Below are positions 34,657-41,515 of a DNA stretch of 57,308 nucleotides, in pieces (positions within the stretch are counted from its first letter, which is position 1; every line of letters begins with the position of its first letter). Source of the stretch: Verrucomicrobiota bacterium. Its GTDB lineage: Bacteria > Verrucomicrobiota > Verrucomicrobiia > Chthoniobacterales > JAFAMB01. Made by a program: the position numbers and the translations under genes. Below the pieces are notes generated by a model. That model saw only the letters and a list, made by a program, of their open reading frames with translations, was not told the DNA's origin and ran no database searches. The stretch lies in NCBI GenBank assembly GCA_019247695.1, contig JAFBAP010000062.1:1-57308 (forward strand), in the 5' to 3' direction.

Positions 34657-36687
34657 TCAGGTCCCACCATCGTCGTCGATGATCAATAGGTATGGATAAT
34701 CGGCGGCGACGGCCGTCAGGGTAATGGCATTTCCGGAGGCGGAATCCACGGTCACCGGCACGTCACGATCGTTAAGCGGGTCATAGGCCCGGGCACGGAT
34801 ACTAGCAGCGTTCACCCCCTTTAAACTGATGGTGAACACCTCCGGGGCAAGGGCTTGCGTCAGATCGCGCGTCATCACGTAGTAAGGGATGACGAAACGA
34901 CCGGCATTGACCTCGAAAGGCAGGATCGCAAGCACGTCACGGTCATAGAGCGGAGGGTGCGCGGCGGTGCCGTCCCCGTCGAACTGGCGATGGTCATGCG
35001 CGTCGCTGATCGAGGTCACCTGCAGGGGCCGGGTGGCCATCAGGGCGGAATCCAACCCTTGGCTCATGAGGTCGACGATCCGCTTGGTTACCATCAAAGC
35101 CGGTGACGTGTAGGAAGAGTCGTCGTCAGGATAGGCTTTGTGGCTTTTTGCGTAATCGATGAAGTTATCCTGCACGATCCCGTACTCAAGGTCGCCGGCC
35201 CCCGAACTGAAAAGCGTCAGGTTTTTAACCCCTTTCTGCAGGTAAAAGCAGAGCGTACGCGCCGTTGCCTTGGCTTTGAGGGTCAGCGCTGTGGGGGCGT
35301 CAACAACGCCGTACCCATGCGGATCATACCCCGTCTCAGTGATCCACGTATCGCATTCGACCACGCGTCCATCTGCGACCCGGGCCTGACGGCCATGGGC
35401 GTCGGTCGCAATGCGGGTGGTGAGCGGCGACATGTCCCGGATGAGGTGCTCGGTCTGGATCGCCGTCCCGCCGTATTCGGGAAAACGGCAGCGGTAACCG
35501 GGCACCCAACCCCGGTTTTCAAGTTGCAATTGCGCGTTCACGCTGCTCCTGCCGTCGTCGTCCACCGGAAAGCTCCGGTCGCGCGGGTACGGATGCTTGC
35601 AGATCGCGCCGATCCCGACCGGTTGATTGGATGCGCTCGGCCACGGGATCGTGCTCGCAAAGCCATCGGCGACCTGCACGCCGGAAAAAGCGCCCGGTGC
35701 TTGCCGGGCGCAATCGACGGTCGCCTGCAGAAGGTTACCCCAGACCACGTCCTGGTTGTACTGGTAAGGTGCCGGCCGGTAGTACGCATTGATGTACAGG
35801 AAGTTCGAGCCGAACGTCAGCTCGTTCCAGATCTCCAGGTCGAAGCCTTTGTCGCCGCGGTTATCAGCCGTGCCAAGCGCCTCACCGGCATAGCGGGCGA
35901 CCGTCTCGACGTAGCGCCTCCACCCGTTAAGGGTCTCTTCGCCTTCGGGGGTGCCGGGCGGCGAGAACGGGCGATACTTCAGGGTAGCCATGCTCACACG
36001 GGTATTGGCGGGAATCGCTTTCGGCAGCGGCTTGGATAGGGTCACCGTGTGGCCGTCAATTGCCGTGATGAGGGCCTCGGCCGCCCAGTAGCCGGTTAGA
36101 TTGCTTAAGCCGCTTCGCCCGAGGACCAGGCCCGTGGTGCCGTCGAGTTGTACGCTCGTGGCCCCTGCGGCCGCCTCGGCTGTGACGGTACGATAGAAAT
36201 AGCGTGCGGGGCAAGGGGCGCCCTGATTGGCGTTCAACAGGATGATCGGGCGGATACCCCATTTTTTGCATGCCTGCAGGGCTGCGCGCAGCGAAGGAGA
36301 GGTTAGAGACTCGTCCTCATAGTTGAGGTTACCCCAACCAACCTCAATCCGGGTGAGCTTGATGCCGTGCCTGGCCAGATGCTCAAGGACAAGGTCCGCG
36401 TTATCGGGGCTGCTTAGGACCACGCCGAGCCCGTTGAGGAAACGGTTGGCCGGGACGGTTTCGAGGTAGGCGCGCCAGGGTTGAATCCAGTGGGAGCGGG
36501 CGCCAAACGGAATGTCGAGCTGATAATTGGGGTCGGTGTAGGCTGAGGCCAACGTACCGGAATGCATCGGGCACGCCGTTGCGGAGAATAGAGTAGCGAT
36601 AAGGCGGCTAATGCGCAGACGCCGGCGAAGTGGCGCCTGTGCCAAGCGGGGAGCGGCCGGACCGGCAATCGATTGTTGTGGGACCAT
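34657..36687 (-). CDS. Secreted clan GH-A-like glycoside hydrolase, paralogue 1
   Basis: The start at 36687 gives 676 residues; upstream codons in this frame belong to a decayed PIN toxin gene. A long positively charged signal region (RRRLRISRLIATLFSATACP) is followed by a TIM-barrel-like domain with IKLTRIEVGWGNLNY, FDLEIWNELTFGSNFLY (acid/base Glu of the WNE motif) and CDTWITETGYDPHGYG (candidate nucleophile). Between about residues 170 and 260 a beta-rich insert starts AAAGATSVQLDGTTGLVLG. A C-terminal beta domain ends DYPYLLIIDDDGG. It may trim or release the exopolysaccharide. No exact GH family can be assigned. Its paralogue is at 48548-50593. Confidence 0.75.
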   Translation of the reverse strand: MVPQQSIAGPAAPRLAQAPLRRRLRISRLIATLFSATACPMHSGTLASAYTDPNYQLDIPFGARSHWIQPWRAYLETVPANRFLNGLGVVLSSPDNADLVLEHLARHGIKLTRIEVGWGNLNYEDESLTSPSLRAALQACKKWGIRPIILLNANQGAPCPARYFYRTVTAEAAAGATSVQLDGTTGLVLGRSGLSNLTGYWAAEALITAIDGHTVTLSKPLPKAIPANTRVSMATLKYRPFSPPGTPEGEETLNGWRRYVETVARYAGEALGTADNRGDKGFDLEIWNELTFGSNFLYINAYYRPAPYQYNQDVVWGNLLQATVDCARQAPGAFSGVQVADGFASTIPWPSASNQPVGIGAICKHPYPRDRSFPVDDDGRSSVNAQLQLENRGWVPGYRCRFPEYGGTAIQTEHLIRDMSPLTTRIATDAHGRQARVADGRVVECDTWITETGYDPHGYGVVDAPTALTLKAKATARTLCFYLQKGVKNLTLFSSGAGDLEYGIVQDNFIDYAKSHKAYPDDDSSYTSPALMVTKRIVDLMSQGLDSALMATRPLQVTSISDAHDHRQFDGDGTAAHPPLYDRDVLAILPFEVNAGRFVIPYYVMTRDLTQALAPEVFTISLKGVNAASIRARAYDPLNDRDVPVTVDSASGNAITLTAVAADYPYLLIIDDDGGT

Positions 36688-36756
36688 ATTCGTCAGTGGC
36701 TTGGAACGCAGGTGGAAGCTCAAAGTCTGCCGTACATGGCCCCTGAAGCCACGGCT

Positions 36757-37105
36757 GGCGTTGACGGCGAGAGCCGTTGCAATGACGTGATCGTCATTCG
36801 GGTCCCGGCAGGCCGGCCCGATTTCAGGCAAGCGGACCAGGGAACACATTCCCGGCTGCTTCCAGATCGGCGCACCACGCCACGACCGCCGTCTCATCAT
36901 GGCCGTAGGCCTTCCGCAGCCGGGGCGAGAGCAGCGCGGTTTTGGTTTCTTCGAGTAGGAGCGGTGACAGGTGCATGACGAATGCGCCTTGGCCCGCCAG
37001 CTTCAATATCCACCCCGGAACGCTTCGGGGAAACAGGAAGGCGCTCACCAGCACCGAGGCGTCAACGACGGCGCTTGCGGGCATGGGAAGCTCTGGCTTC
37101 GTCAA
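36757..37105 (-). pseudogene. Frameshifted PIN-domain toxin gene
   Basis: The first frame (37105 to 36824) encodes SAVVDASVLVSAFLFP and LSPLLLEETKTALLSPRLRK, a normal PIN N-terminal half, then stops after LEAAGNVFPGPLA. The continuation IGPACRDPNDDHVIATALAV, which carries the conserved acidic residues of the PIN C-terminal half, is in another frame, so one frameshift lies near 36840-36855. The last strands of the fold are missing or garbled before the hydrolase gene. The start overlaps the AbrB antitoxin gene. The toxin is probably inactive unless frameshifting or a sequencing error is involved. Confidence 0.75.
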
Positions 37106-37328
37106 CGGCAGCCAGAATCTCGGCTTCCTGTTCAGGGGTGGGTTCGCGCCCGGAAATGCTCACCGGACGCAGCAGGATCGCGCCGCTTTCGGTGACTTCG
37201 GCCTCCAGATAATCGCCTTCTTCCAGCCGGGCCGCTTCTCGGATATCGCGGGGGAGGGTAATTTGCGCTGCCCGCCGGACCTTCACGAGCGCCAAAGGCG
37301 AGCCTTCCGGGTGCAGATGGTCTGACAT
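37062..37328 (-). CDS. AbrB/MazE-type antitoxin
   Basis: The 88-residue protein has the swapped-hairpin AbrB pattern: LALVKVRRAAQITLPRDIRE followed by EEGDYLEAEVTESGAILLRP, with a charged C-terminal tail (EAEILAAVDEARASHARKRR) that would bind a toxin. It overlaps the start of the PIN gene downstream, the usual antitoxin-toxin order. The partner toxin is frameshifted, so this antitoxin may now be an orphan DNA-binding regulator. Confidence 0.85.
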   Translation of the reverse strand: MSDHLHPEGSPLALVKVRRAAQITLPRDIREAARLEEGDYLEAEVTESGAILLRPVSISGREPTPEQEAEILAAVDEARASHARKRRR

Positions 37329-37482
37329 AGGGAGCTACCTTTCAAATTACGAATTTATCATAACATCTTTGGCCGTTGGGGTCAACAAGCGCGAACCCTC
37401 GGCATCCCGCTGCCTGCTGATACACTATGTATATGAAGCGTATCAAACAGGCTTCCGGGCCGTCGCCGGCCGGCATGCAGCT

Positions 37483-37861
37483 TTACGACCAGGACGGCCG
37501 TGCGCACGCCGGTGTGAAAATCCGGTAGCTGGAGCCTTCAATGACGACTGTTTCGGCATGATGGAGCAGCCGGTCAAGGACGGCCGCGGTGATGGTGCGC
37601 TTCGCCGTTAAAAGTCGCCGGCCATTGTTTGAAGGCCTTGTTGGAAGTGAGGACGATCGACCCGCGTTCGTAGCGTTGGCTGATGACTTGGAAGAGCAGG
37701 TCGGCGCCGCGTTGATCGGTGGGGAGATAGCCAACCTCATCCAGCACCAGTAAGGCGGGCGACAGGTAACGTCTGAGCTGGGGTTTGAGCGTGCCTTGCG
37801 CCTGGGCGGCGCTCAAGGTGTTAATGACGTATGGACAGATCGGCCGGCGCCAACGGCCCAC
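37483..37861 (-). pseudogene. IS21-family IstB ATPase remnant
   Basis: Codons from about 37790 down encode LSPALLVLDEVGYLPTDQRG, then ADLLFQVISQRYERGSIVLT and SNKAFKQW, the Walker B and sensor region of IstB helper ATPases. The end of the protein (TAAVLDRLLHHAETVVIEGS, then SYRI) is in a different frame, so there is a frameshift near 37620. The N-terminal half with Walker A is absent, and there is no IstA. It marks an old IS21-type insertion in the accessory island. Confidence 0.85.
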
Positions 37862-37952
37862 TATGACGCAATTCCCGAAGCATCAGTCAGCGTTATGCGC
37901 CCGGCGTCGCCACCGCTTGCACCCGGCGTTTCGGAACCATAAACTCACTGTG

Positions 37953-38543
37953 ATGCCGCTTACCATCGAGCTCTGCGCCTCAGAGGAGCAAACGGCCTTC
38001 AATTTGCATCGTTGGGCCGAAATCCAGGCCGACCCGGAACTCCGGCGTCTGCCCCACCGAATTGAAACGGACCGGCACGGTCGCATCCTGATGAGCCCAC
38101 CCCCTGCCCCCGCGCACGGCAACCGCCAGAGCCGTACCGCCGCCCTCCTGATCGATCTACTTGCCGAGGGCCAGGTTGTAACCGAATGCCCGCTGTCGAC
38201 CTCCGACGGCGTTAAAGCGATCGATGTGGCCTGGCTGGCACCAGGCCGTGAGGCCGAGGTGGAGTCCTCCATCTGCTTGATGCGCGCCCCGGAGGTCTGC
38301 GTCGAGATCATCTCGCCCTCTAATACCGGCGCAGAGATTGATGAAAAGGTCGCCTTGTATTTTGAGGCCGGTGCCCGCGAGGTCTGGCTATGCGGGCTGG
38401 ATGGGAAGCTCACCTTTCACATCGGCTCGGCCGGAAACTGCCGTGCCTCCTGGACTTTGTGCCCGCAGTTCCCGACGGCGGTTCCACGTGCCGACCCCAC
38501 CCGGTCGCCCGGATGCCGGGCCTCTTGCCAACAATCGCAGTAG
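37953..38543 (+). CDS. Uma2 family protein
   Basis: The ATG at 37953 (MPLTIELCASEEQTAFNLHR) gives 196 residues; the open frame further upstream overlaps the IstB remnant. Core motifs are RIETDRHGRILMSPPPAPAH, VKAIDVAWLAP, APEVCVEIISPSNTGAEIDE and KVALYFEAGAREVWLCGLDG. The Asp, the Glu of CVEI and the following Lys match the family nuclease-like site. The gene precedes a Phd/VapC pair, and part of it is duplicated on the far side of that pair. The cellular function of Uma2 proteins is not established. Confidence 0.87.
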   Translation: MPLTIELCASEEQTAFNLHRWAEIQADPELRRLPHRIETDRHGRILMSPPPAPAHGNRQSRTAALLIDLLAEGQVVTECPLSTSDGVKAIDVAWLAPGREAEVESSICLMRAPEVCVEIISPSNTGAEIDEKVALYFEAGAREVWLCGLDGKLTFHIGSAGNCRASWTLCPQFPTAVPRADPTRSPGCRASCQQSQ

Positions 38544-38576
38544 ACTAGTCTGGACGGGTCGATTACATGGAGTGCT

Positions 38577-38837
38577 ATGGCCCAAGAGACTTTGGTGGGA
38601 GCCTACGAAGCGAAGACCCGACTCCCTCAACTCCTTGACCGAGTCGAGGACGGTGAGATTATCGTAATCACCAGGCATGGCAGGCCGGTGGCCAAGCTCA
38701 TACCGGCCTCGGCCGAGAAGGTTCGACCCGACGTACAGCAAGCCATCAAAGAGATGCTCGAATTTCGGGACAAGCACGGCCCGCGCCTCCAAGGCCTAAG
38801 CCTTCGGGAGCTGATCGAAGAGGGACGGCGTTACTAG
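38577..38837 (+). CDS. Phd/YefM-type antitoxin
   Basis: The 86-residue protein starts MAQETLVGAYEAKTRLPQLL and continues DGEIIVITRHGRPVAKLIPA, the typical Phd/YefM fold, followed by a helical C-terminal tail for toxin binding. It lies 14 bases before a PIN toxin gene on the same strand. Together they form a type II toxin-antitoxin pair, in which the antitoxin is expected to bind its own promoter just upstream. Confidence 0.9.
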   Translation: MAQETLVGAYEAKTRLPQLLDRVEDGEIIVITRHGRPVAKLIPASAEKVRPDVQQAIKEMLEFRDKHGPRLQGLSLRELIEEGRRY

Positions 38838-38851
38838 CTGAAGGGGTTCCC

Positions 38852-39286
38852 ATGTCCCAAGAGGTCAGGGGCCGATTCATCCTGGATACGTCGCTAACCC
38901 TGGCGTGGTACTTCGCCGATGAGGCCAACCCCTACGCGGATGCTGTCGCTCAGAAGTTTGCCTCGGCTGAAGCCATCGTCCCCTCACTTTGGCCGCTCGA
39001 AGTCGCTAACGCCCTGCTGATGGGCGAGCGGCGAAAGCGGAGCACCGCAGCCCAAGCGTCAACCTTTTTGGCTCGCTTGGGCACGCTTCCCATCGTCATC
39101 GATCATGAGACAGACGCTCGGGCGTGGAGCGATACCATTAGCCTCGCTCGGGCTCATAACCTCTCGACTTACGACGCGGCTTATCTCGAACTCGCGATGC
39201 GGCGAGGACTGCCGCTGGCCTCACTTGATGAGAAGCTTAAAGCCGCGGCGACTGCCGTTGGCGTCGGTCTGTATTCGCTGCCGTGA
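38852..39286 (+). CDS. vapC: PIN-domain ribonuclease toxin, VapC-type
   Basis: The 144-residue protein has the PIN acidic residues in order: FILDTSLTLAWYF (first Asp), PLEVANALL (Glu), STYDAAYLELAMRRGLPLAS (third Asp) and LDEKLKAAA (fourth acid). VapC toxins cleave tRNA or rRNA when freed of their antitoxin. The start is 14 bases after the Phd-type antitoxin stop. All key residues are present, so it looks functional. Confidence 0.9.
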   Translation: MSQEVRGRFILDTSLTLAWYFADEANPYADAVAQKFASAEAIVPSLWPLEVANALLMGERRKRSTAAQASTFLARLGTLPIVIDHETDARAWSDTISLARAHNLSTYDAAYLELAMRRGLPLASLDEKLKAAATAVGVGLYSLP

Positions 39287-39291
39287 CCGGC

Positions 39292-39466
39292 CTGTGGCCC
39301 GGCTCGCACCGGGCCGTGAGGCCGAGGTGGAGTCCTCGGCCGGTGCCCGCGAGGTCTGGCTATGCGCGCTGGATGGGACGCTCAGCTTTCACCTCGGCTC
39401 AGCTGGGAATCGCTGCGCCTCCTCGACTTTGTGCCCGCAGTTCCCGGCGGCGGTTCCACGGGTAAA
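39292..39466 (+). pseudogene. Partial duplicate of the Uma2 gene with an internal deletion
   Basis: This stretch repeats the segment of the upstream Uma2 gene that starts LAPGREAEVESS and the later segment GAREVWLCxLDGxLxFHxGSA. The 32 codons between them, which hold the catalytic region, are missing in frame. Similarity ends near the equivalent of position 38494. It starts six bases after the VapC stop, so the toxin-antitoxin pair is bracketed by two copies of the same Uma2 sequence. Confidence 0.85.
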
Positions 39467-39506
39467 CCGGTCGGAACGGGTGATGGGTGGCTCCGCCGCA
39501 GCCGCT

Positions 39507-39570
39507 GAATCTGTGTTAATCTGTGTAATCTGTGGATGGATCTCTGTTCTGCGTAATCTGTGGATCCACT
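39507..39570. repeat. Mosaic intergenic repeat, C' tract
   Basis: Variants of aatctgtgt and ctgtggatg occur twice, separated by a short tctgcg tract. It lies just after the Uma2 duplicate, in the gap before 39676. Confidence 0.75.
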
Positions 39571-39675
39571 AACCGGGACGGCACGGATCCCACTTTCGGG
39601 ACGCCGGTCAGGTCCGCTTCGTAGCGCTCAAGGGACTCCGCCCGGCTCGGCTGAGCTCGCTAATCCCTAAATTCC

Positions 39676-40074
39676 TTGATGTCAGCCGGTTACGTTCAGG
39701 ATGATTATCCGGTTACGTTCTCCCGGGCTGCGCGGAGGGGCTTGGCACGGCTTAAGCAGTCACTCTCAATCGTTATGAGCGCCGCCCTTTCCGCTTCCAA
39801 CCCGCTGGCCGCCTTCGCTCTTCCCGACCTGCCCCGTCGGTCGCCCCGGACCTCGATCATCCTGGCCGAACTGGCCCGCCAGCGCCGTCAGGAACGCTGT
39901 CGGCGCCGCCAAGTCCGAGCCCGGCGGGCGGCCTGGCTGTTCTGGCTGGACCGGCGGCCGTTTGACTCGGCGCGCGTGCCGCAACAACCCCTGCCCGGGC
40001 TGGTTTTCGCGGGCGGCATGCTGCAGGTCTGCGTCACACCACGGGCACGGCGATTTGGCGGGCACAACGACTGA
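39676..40074 (+). CDS. Small Arg-rich hypothetical protein (doubtful)
   Basis: An open frame of 132 codons with ATG start. The middle part is rich in Arg and Gln (LAELARQRRQERCRRRQVRA) and then RRAAWLFWLDRRPF. The last residues, FGGHND and the stop, are made by a copy of the intergenic repeat. I recognise no family and see no ribosome-binding site. It could be a real lineage-specific gene starting at the ATG at 39775, or a chance frame in GC-rich DNA. Confidence 0.3.
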   Translation: MMSAGYVQDDYPVTFSRAARRGLARLKQSLSIVMSAALSASNPLAAFALPDLPRRSPRTSIILAELARQRRQERCRRRQVRARRAAWLFWLDRRPFDSARVPQQPLPGLVFAGGMLQVCVTPRARRFGGHND

Positions 40075-40400
40075 GTTCACACGGCGAACACGGCGAGCCA
40101 CGGCGACCACGGCGGAAAGAAGAAAGAGTTCGGGGTTCGGAGTGGCATCGTGGGGGGTGGGTGCGAGTGTCGGCCTTAGAGTTACCGCCAGGTCCTCTTA
40201 ATCTGTGTCAATCTGTGTAATCTGTGGATGCTTTCCTCTTTTCTGCGTGTTCTGCGGATGATTTAGTCGTTCCGCCGTGTTCGCCGTGGTCGCCGTGTGA
40301 ACTCTTACGTTGTGCCCGCCTTTTCGCTGTGCCCACCGTGTGACCGTGTGAACTCTTACGCTGTGCCCGCCACACCCGCCGTGCCCGTGGTGTGCCCGAC
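40046..40400. repeat. Mosaic intergenic repeat block, palindromic order A-E-C'-B'-A'
   Basis: An A tract (cacggcgaa type, to about 40125) is followed by E (agttcggggttcggag), then C' (40198-40228), B' (tctgcgtgttctgcggatg) and a long A' tract (ttcgccgtggtcgccgtgtg, repeated to about 40390). The two A tracts are in opposite orientation, so the block can fold back on itself. Confidence 0.85.
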
Positions 40401-40538
40401 ACCTCCCGATCATTCCCACCGAGCGATTTAGTCGCCGGCTGACCTCAACCGCCGCTCCGGGGCAAAGACCGGCTCAGCCGCCTTGAAATCCGGTATCGCG
40501 CGACTTGCACCGGATGATATCAATGCTATCATTGGTCA

Positions 40539-40778
40539 ATGGCCCAGCTGCTGGTGCGGGATTTGGAAGACGAAGTGGTCGTTGCCCTGCGTTCAAAGGC
40601 GGCTGAAGAGGGTACCTCGGTCGAAGAGGCCCATCGTCGTGTGCTGCGTGATTTTGCCGGCCGGCGCGGGCGCCAACGGAACGACTTCAAAACCTTTCTG
40701 TTGAGCTTTCCAGAAGGTGATCTCGATGAGGTCTTTGAGCGACAACGCAACGTTCCACGGCAAGTAGACCTGGCGTGA
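40539..40778 (+). CDS. FitA-like ribbon-helix-helix antitoxin
   Basis: The 79-residue protein begins MAQLLVRDLEDEVVVALRSK and continues EEGTSVEEAHRRVLRDF, the strand-helix-helix of FitA/VapB-type antitoxins, with an acidic toxin-binding C-terminus. Its stop overlaps the start of the PIN toxin gene (GTGA), the usual sign of coupled translation in these operons. Confidence 0.9.
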   Translation: MAQLLVRDLEDEVVVALRSKAAEEGTSVEEAHRRVLRDFAGRRGRQRNDFKTFLLSFPEGDLDEVFERQRNVPRQVDLA

Positions 40779-41191
40779 CGTACTTGCTCGACACCAATGT
40801 GCTCTCGGAACTGCGGCCCAGGGCAAATCGTCACCCGGGAGTACTGGCATGGTTTATGGCGGTTAACGAAGAGGACCTTTTCACCAGCGTGCTGGTGTTA
40901 GGGGAAATTCGCCGCGGGATTGAAAGGGTCCGCGCGTATGACGCGGCGTTTGCAGCTCGGCTCGAGGCTTGGCTCACCGTCCTCAAAGCCGACTACGCAG
41001 ACCGTGCCTTGCCGATAGACCGCGCGGTGGCGGATGTCTGGGGCACATTCGACCGTCGCCAACTGCCGCCGGAACCGGATGGTTTGGTCGCCGCCACCGC
41101 TTTAAGACACGGGATGACCCTCGTCACGCGGAATGTTGAGCACGTCGCCGGGACCGGGGTTGCCACCCTCAATCCATGGACGTGGGCTTAA
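40775..41191 (+). CDS. FitB-like PIN-domain toxin
   Basis: The 138-residue protein starts at the GTG at 40775 overlapping the antitoxin stop. PIN residues are YLLDTNVLSELRP (first Asp), VLGEIRRGIERV (Glu), PPEPDGLVAATALRHGMTLV (third Asp) and TRNVEHVAGTGV (Asn/Glu at the last position). This is the FitB subgroup of VapC ribonucleases. All expected residues are present. A repeat tract begins a few bases after its stop. Confidence 0.9.
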   Translation: MTYLLDTNVLSELRPRANRHPGVLAWFMAVNEEDLFTSVLVLGEIRRGIERVRAYDAAFAARLEAWLTVLKADYADRALPIDRAVADVWGTFDRRQLPPEPDGLVAATALRHGMTLVTRNVEHVAGTGVATLNPWTWA

Positions 41192-41206
41192 AAGCGGCGT
41201 GAGCGA

Positions 41207-41320
41207 ATCCGCAGAACACGCAGACGGGTCGCGGCGCGTGCCGGTGGATGCGTGCGACGCTACATGACCGTAATCTGTGTCAATCTGTGGATGATCTCTT
41301 TTCTGCGTTGTCTGCGAGTT
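41207..41320. repeat. Mosaic intergenic repeat, B then C'-B'
   Basis: A B tract (cgcagaacacgcagac) directly after the FitB gene faces a C'-B' tract (aatctgtgtcaatctgtgga, then tctgcgttgtctgcg) across about 40 bases. The gap 41192-41515 is otherwise without recognisable features. Confidence 0.75.
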
Positions 41321-41515
41321 TTTTGGTCCCCCCTTGCCTTGCGCTGCGGAAGGCAGGATCATTGCACGAAGTCAAAACGCATTCCCCCCTGCGCACCCTC
41401 CATTCCCCCTTAAGTGAAAAGCGGAAAAAACCCATCGGCCGTTTCCCGTGACTCGCGGTCTGCTGACGGCGCCACTGCACCGGAATTTTCGGGGCAGCCG
41501 AACCCTGCGGGGATC

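Noticed and set aside
35140-36039. Rightward open frame of 299 codons inside the hydrolase gene
   Set aside because: The opposite strand encodes conserved hydrolase motifs shared with the paralogue; this frame is not conserved there at full length.
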